Of a DNA stretch of 64,000 nucleotides, positions 1 to 11,187 are shown one piece after another. The stretch's first letter is position 1. Each line of letters starts with the position of its first letter. The position numbers were made by a program, and so were the translations under genes. Below the pieces are notes generated by a model, which saw only the letters and a list, made by a program, of their open reading frames with translations, made no database searches and was not told the DNA's origin. Where the stretch lies: assembly GCF_000213175.1 (NCBI RefSeq), contig NW_009799100.1, forward strand, positions 4,033,099 to 4,097,098, in the 5' to 3' direction. Origin of the DNA: Neurospora tetrasperma FGSC 2508 (lineage: Eukaryota > Ascomycota > Sordariomycetes > Sordariales > Sordariaceae).

Positions 1-379
1 AACGTGTTCCCTTGGCCAGGGCAGACAAGAATTGACATTGATACCCTCAAAGGGCCGCGGGTGAAGTGAAGGATCGTGAATGGACGAATAGACGAGAAGA
101 AGATGGAAGGAAAGAGGAATGAGGAAAATCATGACCACGGCGACGCCCCTCGCTTAGGTTTTGGATGAGAGCCTTGGAATGCGGAACAATTGACGTGGGA
201 TCTCTTTGAGACATCCCTGAAGCAGAAAAGGCTGGTGTCTTGGATTCGCTCAATAACAGGTAACAGGGAAAGACTATCTATTGCTGATGATATGCAGCGC
301 GCACGCGCCCGAGTACCTCCCTTATTGACGATTTGTGCCTCCTTGCGTCGAAAGCCGGGCGGCAGGGCGTCCCGAAACT

Positions 380-1906
380 CTATTTGGGATAGTCCTTCAG
401 GTGGTAGCTCTTCAACTTGACGAACTGGTCGAAGCCATACTTGCTCAACGTTTGACCCTTGCCCGAGTTCTTCCAACCAGTCCAGGCCAGATCCTAAGAG
501 ATGCGCGTCAGTGAAACGAGGTGGTGGATTGTTGGCGCAGGACACAAAAGTACTTACAGGGCTGGGGAAATCGCAACGGTTCACGAAAACTGTCCCTGCC
601 TCTACTTCCTCGGCGAGTTCGTATCCCTTGGCCGTGTCCTTGGTCCAAATACTGGCAGTGAGGCCGAATTCGCTGTCGTTCATCAACTGAATTGCCTCGG
701 CATCGCTCTTGACCTTCATGACTGGAATGACGGGACCAAAAGTCTCGTCCTTCATAACGGTCATGGTGTGATCCACACCGGTCAGCAATGTCGGTGCGAC
801 AAAGTTACCTTTGTCTGGCAGAATGCTGAATGTCTCATTCTCGGGTGTCGCATTCTTGGCGCCCTTGTCGAGCGCGTCCTTGATGTGTGCCTGGATGGTC
901 TCCTTGGAGCGCGCCGAGATGACTGGGCCAAGATGCGTCCCTTTATCCAAGGGATCTCCAAGCTTGTATCCCTTAAGAACGTTCTGGACAGCCGCAATAA
1001 AATCGTCGTGGATCTTCTCGTCAACGTACACTCGCTCAATCGAGCAGCAGCTTTGACCCGAGTTGAAGACTGCGCCGTCGACAATCTCTTCGGCAGCCCA
1101 GGCGATATCGACATCACCGCGAACATATGCAGGGTCCTTGCCACCCAGCTCGAGGCCGACGTTGACGATGCGATCGGACGCGGCCTTCTGGACGGCCAAG
1201 CCACCAGCAACCGAGCCGGTAAAGCAAATGTTGGCAATCTTGGGGTTTCGCACAATTGTTTCAATCACTGTCGGCGAACCCGAGTGGAAGTACTGGATGA
1301 CTCCGTCGGGCAACCCAGCCTCGGCAAACACCTTGGCCACCTGCTCGACAATTGTGGGTGTCTGAGGCGAAGGCTTGAGAATGACCGAGTTTCCAGACAA
1401 TAAAGCTGGAATCAAGGCGTTGACGAGAATAAGATAGGGGTACTGCTCAAAGTTAGAGGTGATGGATGGAGTGTCAAAACAACATGATGGACACCACTTA
1501 CGTTCCAAGCAAAGATGATGAGAACAGGACCAACAGGCACCTTTCGGATGAACCTCTTGAATCCCTTCTCCTCCTCGCCATCGGTGTCCTTCAGAGCATC
1601 GTTGCTGATCTTGAGCAGATACTCTGAGCGCTTGATGGCAGTGGCAACCTCCTTGGCAGTATAAGCGATGGGGCGGCCCATCTGGACGGTGAGTTCCTCT
1701 GCAAGTTCATCCTGCTTCTCAGCTAGCAACTTCAAGGCCTTCTTGACGATGATCTGTCTGTCCTCCAACTTGGTAGTGCGCCATCCTTGGAAGGCCTTGG
1801 AGGCAGTCTCGGGCAGTTGGACGAGTTCCTCCTCTGAAATGCCATTGCGAGTGATGATGGGTTCGCCCGTGGTGGGAGAGATGGTGGTGATCACCTCGAC
1901 CGACAT
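380..1906 (-). CDS. NAD(P)-dependent aldehyde dehydrogenase, succinate-semialdehyde dehydrogenase-like
   Basis: Oxidises an aldehyde to the acid with NAD(P); the exact substrate cannot be told from the sequence. Three exons run in the minus direction: 1906-1502, 1442-558 and 493-380, with introns of 59 bp (GTAAGT donor, GAGCAG acceptor) and 64 bp (GTAAGT, CTCTTAG). The exons sum to 467 residues, the usual ALDH length. The cofactor loop FTGSVAGG is near residues 209-216, the general base lies in LELGG (E233), and the catalytic Cys lies in NSGQSCC (C267). The C-terminal exon gives the family-typical WTGWKNSGKG signature. No targeting peptide is seen, so it is probably cytosolic. It is divergently transcribed from the esf2 gene across about 700 bp. 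The family call is firm; the semialdehyde preference is inference. Confidence 0.93.
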
Positions 1907-2602
1907 TGTTACAAGTAAGCTTATCGGCTAGGTAGTAAGTGATAAGGGTGGTGAAGTGGGATGCAGTGTTGGTTGCCACAAGGAGGAAGAGAAGGTCAAA
2001 GGGAAAGAAAAGACACAGTTCAGTTACTCTAGTACTTCGTATAATTATACGGTCTCGTTATACCTTCCACAAGAAGAAAAGAGCAAACCGACCCGATTCC
2101 CATGACCCAATGACACCATGTCGCCCCTCCCGTCGCCGTCTCACTACAGTAACAAACAGGAACACGACATCACACTGCCGCATGCAAAGTGGCTCCCGCT
2201 CCGTTTCTCGGCGGCAGGCCGGGGGAGCTTTGATAAGATAAAGAGTTGTTGGCAGCGGGGTCTGTACATAGTGCATGGACTCCACCTCGGAAGGAACCTA
2301 AGGCGGGGATCGGCCAACTTACCATCCGTACCTAGGTACTTATCTCTTATCGGCCATGTGTGCACGGTCCCTTCCTGCTTGCGGCCCCCAGTGGAGCCAG
2401 AAATTTTGAGAAACAGCAGCAGCCATGTCCGTCCAGCGCTTCCACGCCAAAAGAAGACTTGCGAATCGCGTCGTGATCCTTCTCCAACGCAAACAAAACA
2501 CAGCCGTAAATCTCCCCATAACTATCCATTTCGATCTAAGAAACTTTCAGCATACGACGAAAAGTTCACGAATCAGAAACACAAGTCAATCATCCATCAA
2601 CA
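1907..2602. promoter_or_regulatory. Divergent intergenic region between ALDH and esf2
   Basis: About 700 bp separate the two divergent start codons, so this stretch must hold both promoters and both 5' UTRs. It includes a palindromic TACCTAGGTA at about 2329-2338, one of many such motifs between genes in this window. Short open frames here show no coding signature. Confidence 0.5.
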
Positions 2603-3570
2603 ATGCCGGAGGACGATATTAGAAACAAGTTCCTCGATGCTGGCGATAGCGACGACGATGCGGGCCACGGTTCCGACTCGGAGGATGATTTCCAAAAGGG
2701 TGGCCGTAACGCTAAGCGCAGAAGAGTGAGCGATGACGAGGACAGCGAAGCCGACGACTTCACCGACGCAGAGGAGGAACACGACCAAGAGGATGCTGAA
2801 AGCAAGGATGCACCTGCAAAGGACGACCAGGAAACAACAGATGGAAAGGGAAAGAAGGATGGAAAGAAGGAGAAGGAGAAGGAGAAGAAGTCGGTACTAG
2901 CGAGTGACCTTCCGGGCATGACGAAGCCTCTCACAAAGAAGAATCTCATCGTCACGGAGGAGGCCATCAAGAAGTCGGGAGTGGTGTACATCTCCAGGGT
3001 ACCACCTTTCATGACTCCTGCCAAGTTGCGCTCCCTGTTGGAGCCGTACGGAAAGTTGAATCGCATATTCCTGGCCCCCGAGGACCCAGTTGCGCGGCGC
3101 AAGCGCATTCGCAGCGGAGGCAACAAAAAGAAGATGTTTACAGAAGGCTGGATTGAGTTTGTCAAGAAGAAGGGTAAGTGTCATCATTCCGCGAGATTCG
3201 CTGAGACCCAAGTACAAAGACGCTAACAAGAAAACCCGTTTGTTTGCAGACGCCAAAAAGGCATGCGAACTCCTTAATGCCCGTCCAATCGGAGGCAAGA
3301 AGGGATCCTACTACCGCGACGATATCTGGAACCTGCTCTACCTCAAGGGTTTCAAGTGGCACAACCTGACCGAACAAATCGCTGCTGAGAACGCCGAGCG
3401 ATCCAGCAGGATGCGCGCTGAAATCTCAAAGACAACCAAAGAGAACAAGGAGTTCGTCCGCAACGTGGAAAGGGCCAAGGTGCTGCAGGGCATTCAGGCA
3501 AAGAAGGCGTCCAAGGGCAGCAAGGAGGGCGGTGAGGGTGCCGCCCAAGTCACAGAATCTACTACTCCCT

Positions 3571-3601
<31 letters not shown>

Positions 3602-3716
3602 AACAACAAACGACGATAAGAGGAGAACATTCAAGCAAATACCCCTGGCCAAGAAGAGGAAGCTCGATGAGACACAGCCCGAGCAAGTACAAAGAGTGCT
3701 TAGCAAGATCTTTTAA
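2603..3716 (+). CDS. esf2: Pre-rRNA-processing protein Esf2 (ABT1 family)
   Basis: Nucleolar RNA-binding factor of the small-subunit processome, needed for early pre-18S rRNA cleavage; in yeast it works with the helicase Dbp8. Exons are 2603-3173 and 3250-3716, with a 76-bp intron (GTAAGT, CTAAC branch, TTTGCAG), giving 345 residues. The first about 95 residues are very acidic and Ser-rich. An RRM-type domain follows (VVYISRVPPFMTP, then RSLLEPYGKLNRIFL), ending in the family hallmark WNLLYLKGFKWHNLTEQIA. The tail is Lys-rich and holds a poly-Thr run encoded by an ACG/ACA microsatellite. The start is the first ATG of the frame, followed by the typical acidic leader. The family call is secure. 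Confidence 0.95.
3573..3609. repeat. ACG/ACA trinucleotide repeat (poly-Thr) in esf2
   Basis: A GAC/CGA-type triplet run in esf2 exon 2 encodes about ten consecutive Thr residues in the C-terminal tail. It lies outside the RNA-binding domain and is likely to be length-polymorphic. Confidence 0.8.
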
Positions 3717-3992
3717 CCTTTTCGTTTGGCCCCCGAACAATAGGTTTGAGACACGGTGCGTTCATGTAGCTGTGGGATTTTCCTCGTCAAAGCGACTCCG
3801 AGACATTAGAGATGGGTGGTGGTGATTTTCTTTTCCTTAGGCAATTGTATATATTTCTCTGCCTTCAGTCATCTTGATACCCAACCTGATTTCCTTTTGC
3901 TATGAGAGCATCTCCATTTCCGTTACTTTGTCATATCCCTACTCATCGAACCGGCACAGAAACCGGCCGGCGTTTGGTCTAATTGGCCCACC

Positions 3993-6173
3993 ATGAGCAC
4001 ATCCCGAATCCCAGCCACGAGGAAGAGTGCCCCTGACGATACGGCCAACACTCGATACAACTTCATCAATTGTCATGTCGCAAATGCTTTCAGAAGGGGA
4101 TCATATTTCACGACTCACCCGATTTACTCCCTGAGCATACTTCAAGGACACATCGAGCGTATGCTTGACGCAGATGAAGAAGGTTGCGAACATTGCACAA
4201 AACGTCGCCGGGACACCATATTCCAGTATACGTCCTGGTCAAACTATATTGTTAAGCAAATCCGCAAAGACCCCCCTTGTTGTTATCTAAGTGAAGATCA
4301 GATGCACGAGTTCTTCCATGCATGTATTCAGACGGTCGAGAATGGGTGTACTTTGTGGGAACATATACACCTTTTGAAACCTAGTTGCTGTGCTGGGCGT
4401 GGCTCGTCCATGGACGAAAGCCTGGAAATGACCATGTCTTCACCCAGGTGGTTTTCAAGTAGCACATCCTCAGCATCAAAAGAGACCATCAATTCGGCAA
4501 CTCAAACATTCCTACTTTGGTCAAGAAACATTTCTCCCGAGTGGGAAGCGACTCCTCGTTCTGTTTCCCCTTCTCCTCCGCCCCCAACAAAGTCGGAGCT
4601 TGTGCTTTTCCAGCCAAGCACAGTTTGCATCCTGCCGGTAAACAGTGACTGGTTTTCCAGACTCCGCAAAATTTTCAGCTTCTACTGGCAAAAGTTTATC
4701 TACGGACCCTTCGCCTTCCTTTACCGGTGGTTCTGGGACACACAAGCCAATCTCATGGGCTCTAACTTCGGATCACGTCTTGGGCTAAGAGCACCAACCT
4801 TATACCCCTTTGCCCCGAGCGACAAACAGTCAAACCCGCAGAAACTATTAGAATGGCCAATCTCGTCAACACCACCAGCAACCGCATCTGCACAGAGTGT
4901 TGCCAACATCGACGATAACAGCAAGGCCATAAATGAAGATCCGACACCAGCAGACCGAATGGTCAAGACAAGGGAGGAGGCCAAAGATATGTGGTGGAAG
5001 GTGATGGCCAAAATCCTGTTGGCCGAACACCGTGAGCGGAGGGAGAAAGAAGCGGTGGCTTCAACTTGGGAGAGGGCGAGCGCAGCAAGTGTTACGGAGA
5101 GTACCTCTAGGCCGTCTTCTGCTATTTCGTTTGTGAGTAGCGAGGGAAGTGATTGCTCTTTGCGTCCTGAGGACTGCTTCTCGACCATTGGCTCAAGGTG
5201 TGGTCACTCACAAGATGGGGATCAAGAGTCCCCTCAACCTGCTACCAGCCATTTCTCAAACCCTAAATTTGACGAGTGGTATGCCGAGTGGTTCTCTCAT
5301 TGGGTGTTGGAAACTTCTCGCAAGCTCAGGTCCCCAGAATCAGAGGATAGATTCTCTTGTTATTCATTTTCTTCGTCAGCAGCGCCGGTAAATGACAGCG
5401 ATCATCATGAGGACAGCAATGCCTCCCATGACGACGACGAGATCACGGACATCCGAACCAGACCCTCCACACCGACACCGCTTTCCTCGCCTACTATTAG
5501 CCCCCTCCGCGGTCGAGATCGATACCGCTGTCTTTCTCTGTCCCGGTCATCCTCCAACTCTTCACCCAGCCCAACTCGGAACACCAGCATCCCTTCTTCT
5601 CCGGTTGCTGGGTCGTTGCACTGTCCACGTCGCTACCGCTCACCTAGTCCAATCCTTCGTCGCGGAATCCCCTCTCCCTTGGATATCACCAACTTCCCCC
5701 TTCCTCCTCCTTCAACCATATCCCCAGTGTTTCCTACCTCTTCATCTTCTTCATCTTCCTCCCGCTCTTCCTCTCCAACCCAATCCCCTCAGCACGAAGA
5801 CCAATGCCACCCCGAACCTCCCCAGTCCCCCCAAGCCACTTCCCCACCGATACCCCGTCCCCGTCCACGTCCCCTCCTAAACGCCAAAACAGAAGACTAC
5901 CTCTCCAATGCACACCTCCTCCGCTTCCCTGCCACCGTGTCCGCTCGACTGATGATGACTGCCGAGACCCTGGGGGTGGCGGGCGAAGGCAAGAGGAAGC
6001 TGGTTAGTGAGTTGCAGAGAACTCCTACGCCGGTTATGGTTGAGACGAAGTGGAAAAGGAGGGCTAGTGAGGAGGTTAAGGCGTTTGATTGGGGGTTTGG
6101 GATGGGTGGTGAGAAGGAGGAGGACGAGGAGGAGGAGGAGGGGGAGGAGGAGGAGGGGTATGAGACGTATTGA
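3993..6173 (+). CDS. Hypothetical protein with Ser/Pro-rich disordered C-terminal half
   Basis: A single 726-residue frame without introns; not recognised. Residues 1-130 look folded and contain several Cys and His (EEGCEHCTKRRRDT, then DPPCCYLSEDQMHEFFHAC), which might bind metal. The middle has aromatic-rich stretches (SFYWQKFIYGPFAFLYRWF) that could be amphipathic. From about residue 440 it is low complexity: Ser and Pro runs, SP/TP dipeptides and RSxS repeats that look like a heavily phosphorylated disordered region. It ends in a Glu-rich tail. No signal peptide or clear membrane segment is seen. The ATG at 3993 sits in an ACCATGAG context and the frame stays open for 2.2 kb, which supports a real gene. 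Confidence 0.75.
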   Translation: MSTSRIPATRKSAPDDTANTRYNFINCHVANAFRRGSYFTTHPIYSLSILQGHIERMLDADEEGCEHCTKRRRDTIFQYTSWSNYIVKQIRKDPPCCYLSEDQMHEFFHACIQTVENGCTLWEHIHLLKPSCCAGRGSSMDESLEMTMSSPRWFSSSTSSASKETINSATQTFLLWSRNISPEWEATPRSVSPSPPPPTKSELVLFQPSTVCILPVNSDWFSRLRKIFSFYWQKFIYGPFAFLYRWFWDTQANLMGSNFGSRLGLRAPTLYPFAPSDKQSNPQKLLEWPISSTPPATASAQSVANIDDNSKAINEDPTPADRMVKTREEAKDMWWKVMAKILLAEHRERREKEAVASTWERASAASVTESTSRPSSAISFVSSEGSDCSLRPEDCFSTIGSRCGHSQDGDQESPQPATSHFSNPKFDEWYAEWFSHWVLETSRKLRSPESEDRFSCYSFSSSAAPVNDSDHHEDSNASHDDDEITDIRTRPSTPTPLSSPTISPLRGRDRYRCLSLSRSSSNSSPSPTRNTSIPSSPVAGSLHCPRRYRSPSPILRRGIPSPLDITNFPLPPPSTISPVFPTSSSSSSSSRSSSPTQSPQHEDQCHPEPPQSPQATSPPIPRPRPRPLLNAKTEDYLSNAHLLRFPATVSARLMMTAETLGVAGEGKRKLVSELQRTPTPVMVETKWKRRASEEVKAFDWGFGMGGEKEEDEEEEEGEEEEGYETY

Positions 6174-6914
6174 GTTGTCTGGGGTTGGTGGTTTTCATTG
6201 GGCTTGGAGGGATTGGGATGGGGTAATTGGGGTGTGAAGTGTAAGTGTGAAGTTTGTTAGGTTGTTTGGGTGTCTGCTGTTTTCTTTTTCTAGGGGTCAT
6301 GGTTTTCAATGGTGATAATTGAGTGGTTTTGTAGAGGTAGAGTGAAGTTTTGTTTGGGGCATAATTTGCTAGATGTTTTCCGCTCGAACTTGATTGGATT
6401 TTCTGAGCATGTTGAACTTGCTACGAAAACCTAACGATATGGGTGACTGGGCCGCTTTCGGATTGTGATGTGCTTTTGGTTTGCAATTTTACTCCAGTGA
6501 AGTTTAAAACTTGTGAACATTCACATGGTCACGTTCAAGAGACGATGATTCCTACTCGGTTGTTATAATACGCATGAATAAATTTGAGGGGTATCTACGA
6601 AGCTCTAACGACTCTTTTGATGGAAAGCAATTGCGTCTAGATGCTAGCTACGTGATCCTCCTATGTCCCTGATTACCATTCCATCTATACCTCAGGCCAT
6701 GCCATAAGGTCCCTGCCGAAATATGTTTCAATTTTTTGGTGGTAGCCTCCCAACCTGAAACTCCATTCGCCTAAACCAGTTGTCCGGTGACTTGCCATGC
6801 TGCCTGCCACCACGAAATAGAAGCCAAAGTTGTAAGTTTGAGAACTCATGCGAGAAAATGAACGTGCTGAGTATGTGAAATGATGTAAAGGGTTGGTGAG
6901 CATGTCGAACTTGC
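6174..6914. other. Convergent intergenic region
   Basis: Holds the 3' UTRs of the Ser-rich gene and the HAD gene, which face each other. It opens with G-rich sequence and then turns A/T-rich. I see no gene or structured element. Confidence 0.4.
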
Positions 6915-8015
6915 TCAGTTCTCGACGACCTCGGTCTGGACAGCCTGAAGAACTTCGCCCTCGTCAATCTTGGCGGTTTCCTTCATTGAGGGCTCCTGAT
7001 CAACGGCCTCATCGGGAATGTGAATGCCGTACTTCTCGTACGGAAAGTCGATTAAACTAGGAAGGTACTCTGCCCAACCATCGTCAACTTCACCAGGCTT
7101 TTCGCTGTCCGCCTCACCGGACTTCTCGGTGTTGGCTTCGGTAGTGCCGTTAGTGAGGCTGGCTTGAGCCTTCTTGTTCTCGATTTCGGCCTGATTGAGA
7201 AGCCCAGCGAGAACCAGCTTCACGTCGCCATTCTTATCTACCTCTTGCTTGAGCATAGGGTGCGGGCACCAAACAACGCGCATGCCGGCACGACGACCGG
7301 CCTCGACGCCGGGGATGCTGTCTTCGAAGACAAGGCATTCCTCGGGAGTGATGGGCTTCTCGCCCTCAGGAAGTGAATCGTTGATGGTCTTGAGGGCGAT
7401 TAGGTAAATATCGGGAAGGGGCTTGCCGCGGCCCTGCGGGATGCGCTTGTCGTCACCAAGAACGCGACGGTGACTCTCAAAGACCGAGAACAGTTCGGTC
7501 AGATGGTTGGTCTTCATTCGAAAGTTCGCTTCATGAGAAGAGGTAGCAAGAGCGATATGAACGCGATGAGGTTTTTGTGCGAGTGCGCCGTTGGTGGTAG
7601 TAGCATCCCCCTTTAGATCCCAGTAGCGGGTACTGCCAAGCTTCTGTAGAAGCTCCTCGACACCGGGAAGAGCCGAGGTGAACTGAAACTTTTGAGCTTG
7701 AAGAGCGTAATACTCCTCTTTGTACTGCTCACGAGTAATGGGCAAATCGGCCCAGTTATGGAATATGTCAAGGGCCGCGGGACCGGGGCGACCTTGAAGC
7801 TGAGCCTTGATGCTCCAAGGCAAGGGGAACTTCTCCTTCTTGTGCTTTCGAAGAAGCTCGTTGACACAGAGGGTATAGATGTCCTCGGTGTCGAGGAGAA
7901 GGCCGTCCATGTCGAACAGGCAGGCCCGGACGGGAGGGAAACTGTATGAAGACGTTAACATCAATTGATCGATTGTGGAGTGAGATGGCGCAACTTACTC
8001 GGTGCGGGGTGACAT
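6915..8015 (-). CDS. HAD-superfamily hydrolase (pseudouridine-5'-phosphatase / GS1-like)
   Basis: A haloacid-dehalogenase-type phosphatase, probably acting on a small phosphorylated metabolite in the cytosol. Exon 1 is only 17 nt (8015-7999), followed by a 57-bp intron (GTAAGT, CATACAG) and exon 2 at 7941-6915, giving 347 residues. Splicing puts the start at MSPRTDFPPV; an ATG inside the intron would give a false N-terminus. The nucleophile motif I is FDMDGLLLDTED (D16 and D18), motif II lies in ALATSSHEANF, and motif IV is LVFEDSIPGVEAG with the cap domain between. About 90 acidic residues extend beyond the usual HAD core. This resembles the human PUDP/GS1 and yeast DOG/GPP branch, but the substrate is unknown. 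Confidence 0.9.
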
Positions 8016-9617
8016 TGTGGCGGTTGAGACAACGTCTAAAGTACTAAATGATATCGGTAGGGGTGTCGGGTGGAAGGCGGATTTGTTGTCGAGACTTGCT
8101 TTCGAAAAGGAAGTCTTGATCCGGGTTGAGTTTGGAGGAAGTGGAAAGTGCAGAGATAGTGGTGGGAAGGGGAGTCTTTTATATCTAGGACAAGAAATTA
8201 TTTGGGACTCGCGCCAAGGGTCGTCGAGGGCAGTGAAAGAAGGTGCAGGCTATCGGGTAAACAGAGAAAGGTTGGTGAATGTCGATGGGGCCAACAGATT
8301 GAAGAATGGCCTCGTACAAAGAACTAAGTGAAGGAAAATTATGAACCTTGGACAACGGCGCGCGTTGTTGGGAAGGGTCGGTGAAGTGTAAATAGATGAT
8401 GTGAAGGGTCGTTGGATGGGATGAGTCGTCGGTTTTGTTGTTTGGGCAATCGGTTGGCCCGTCCCGTCCCCCCGGCATCGAAAAAGTTGGAGACAGCTCC
8501 AGGTCCCGCAATCGGGCCCCTCCCCGCCCTACACACAACGGGAGCGTGTGCGGGGGACCCCGGTGCCCCTCTGCTACCCCTGATTCTAGGAAACCTTGAT
8601 AGGCGGCTGGCTGGCCGATGTTGTCCAGGTCTACAAGGTTGTAAACAGGAAGAAATGTGATGATCCGATCTTCAAAACATGATGAACACCAGTGAGTTGC
8701 ATTTGTGTAACTTTCAGCTTGAGAAGGAAGGTTTGCGTTGGTCCAAAAAGAATTGCAGCTGCCAGCCTCGCTCCTTCCCATCATATGAGACATCGAAATG
8801 CTCCAGCTTCTAGGTACCTACCATGGATACTAATGCCACACCACGCAATAACTTGAGCTCGCTGTAACATGGAAACACAGTTGCTCGCACTTGCTATTTT
8901 GATCTGGACTAACAACTCTCTAGTAGACTGAAGACTGAAATCGATTTTTTTCGAGGAGTCGACGCGGGATCTTTTGGACCTTTTCTTCCCCTGTCATCTC
9001 GAAAAGACCCCGCTGAAAAGTCAATAGACGTGTGATGGAGCAGAGATAACAGGTGACACAACATGTGTAAGATTCGGATTTATACACGGCCTTGGCTTTG
9101 AGCCGCATTGTACATGCTACGCAGTGATGGTGGTCCTACCGCGTACTTGGAATTCCTGGTAACGAATATTTTCTTATTCTTCCATTTCACCGCATTTTTA
9201 CCCGGTTATGGACGGTTTACTACTGACGTCGTATCCGAACGGAATTGCGACTGAGTGAATCCAGTGCAGTCAGTGGCCAGCTGTTGCTCAGCAGTGACTT
9301 CATCGGATTAGGTACCAGATAACTTCACTTCGAATTCCGATACCAACAGACGTAAAGATCCACTTTTGCCAAGACCTGCGATGCCTAGGTAGCTGCCGTG
9401 CCCAAGCTCAGGTCCTGCGTAAATGCCCGCTGCCCGCCCCTGACAGCTTCCGTCCGCGCGCGGCTTCTTATCTTGCATGTCCCAGGCATCATCTCATCCT
9501 CGCAAACCGCCTTCCTTCTACGGACCTCCTTCCAGCTTTCACTCCGAGCTACTGAAAGATATTACCATTCCGATACCGGCAACCTTTAGCACTTCAATAA
9601 CAAACCTGCTTTGAAAA
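8016..9617. promoter_or_regulatory. Divergent intergenic region between HAD and TPR genes
   Basis: About 1.6 kb holding two promoters. A perfect palindrome TAGGTACCTA occurs at 8811-8820, with further CTAGGT/GGTACC variants near 9309 and 9384. The last about 130 bp before 9618 are pyrimidine-rich, as is typical of fungal 5' UTRs. The open frames here lack conserved features and I do not call a gene. Confidence 0.45.
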
Positions 9618-10556
9618 ATGAGTTCCGAAACATCTCATGACAAGCTTGAGGAGAAGAAGGTCAAGGATCCTCAAGCAGAGGAAGAAAATGATGAATCCAA
9701 GCAGGCCGATATCAAATTCTCACCTGAAGAAGAGGCTGCAAGTACCCACGACCAAAAGCAACAACAACAAAGACCCTCTTGATGCCCAAACCTCTGTGAC
9801 TGACCGCCTCAGCAGGAATTGGTAGCTGAGTCCAACACACACAAAGCAGAGGCAAACGCCCTCTTCACCTCGGGCAAATACGATGCCGCCCTCAACAAAT
9901 ATGACGAAGCCATTGCTGTTTGTCCAAACTACCTGGACTACCCCTTGGCCGTCTTGCGCTCCAACGTGGCCGCCTGTCACCTCATGCTGGAAGCTTGGAA
10001 GGATGCCGTCACGCACGCCACCAAAGCTCTGGACTTGCTTGATAAGCTAGAGCGGGAGGACAAGCTGGCAGCCGAGAAGGAAGAAAAGGAGAAAGAAGAT
10101 GTCGAAGAGGAGATTGTCAGCGCCGGTGCTGCAAAGGCCGGACCCGCCGTTCCTGTCACGGAAACTGAGGCGCAGATTGCCCGCCAAAAGCGACTAGAGG
10201 ATATTGCCAGGATACGGGCCAAAGCTCTGCTTCGCCGGGCCCGGGCAAGGAGCGAGCTGGGTGGATGGTCCACCCTCGAGGGAGCTCTTGAGGATTACAA
10301 GAAGCTGTCTGCCATGACCAACCTTACGGCTACCGACCGAAAGCTCGTCCAGGCGCAACTCAGAGCACTGCCACCCCGGGCCAAGGCTGCTCAGGAGAAG
10401 GAGACTGCTGAGATGTGGGGCAAGTTGAAGGACCTTGGGAATGGGTTGCTTAAGCCGTTTGGTCTTAGCACTGACCATTTCAAGATGGTGAAGGATGAGA
10501 AGACCGGCGGTTACAGCATGAATTTCCAGGAAGGTGGTGGCGAAGGCAAAAAGTAA
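9618..10556 (+). CDS. TPR-repeat protein, TTC1-like, with a GC-AG intron
   Basis: A small tetratricopeptide protein of 286 residues. Exon 1 (9618-9737) encodes an acidic Lys/Glu leader and exon 2 runs 9816-10556. Both coding frames are phase 0 at the junction, and the only suitable donor is GCAAGT at 9738, paired with CTGAC and CAG: a GC-AG intron of 78 bp. Without splicing, a TGA ends the frame near 9780. TPR units are visible from about residue 42 (HKAEANALFTSGKYDAALNK, then LRSNVAACHLMLEAWKDAV) and again around residue 140 (RARARSELGGWSTLEGALED). The C-terminal GNGLLKPFGLSTDHFKMV segment is typical of TTC1-like proteins. An adaptor or cochaperone role is inference. Confidence 0.88.
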
Positions 10557-11187
10557 TGTTGTGAATGTTGATGAGGGTCAGGGCTCTCGCGATGCCTACT
10601 AGCGTCGTGGTTAAGGATGAATGTAATCCAGGCACCCAACTATATGCACCCCTGACTGGAAACCTAATTCTCCAGAGTCACCTGAAAAGAACATCGACCA
10701 GTAGTCAACACGAGTCGACAAGTTGAATGTCAACAGATCGACAAGGGAGGAGATCGTCAGGAGCCACAGCTGCATAACAGCTGGCCGGAGCTAAAGCTCC
10801 ATAAGTTTGAGGCTGATTAATTGGTGTGGCGAAGCCGGCAGTGGAACGCCACAATTGTACGTACTGCACTGGCTTGTGCTGATACGGTAGCCGATAGCCG
10901 ATAACGAATTGCTTATCAATGCAGCGCGGGGCGATTTGGTGCTGGGCCCATCAAGAAATTTATTGACGACCGTCCCGTCAGCGCCTCCAACGTTCCCCTC
11001 AGCGACTCGTTCTCGTCCTGGTCCATTCAAATTTCCAGTCGTCGACTTCTTTCTCATCCCCCAGCAACTTCACTTGTGATTGCGACGGAACTCTCAGGTT
11101 TTCCTTTTCACGACATAGCGACTTTTGTTTGTTTTTACAATTGATACCCCGATTCATATCTTGTCGCAAGCCACAACTTCATTAATC
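10557..11187. promoter_or_regulatory. Intergenic region upstream of NMD3
   Basis: 630 bp holding the TPR-gene 3' UTR and the NMD3 promoter. The last 100 bp before 11188 are T/C-rich, consistent with a 5' UTR. No other element is seen. Confidence 0.35.

Noticed and set aside
501-1403. 300-residue plus-strand open frame over the ALDH gene
   Set aside because: It is the antisense shadow of the ALDH exon; the minus strand carries the catalytic motifs.
8185-8793. 202-residue minus-strand frame upstream of the HAD gene
   Set aside because: No conserved features and it lies in the promoter and 5' UTR of the HAD gene.
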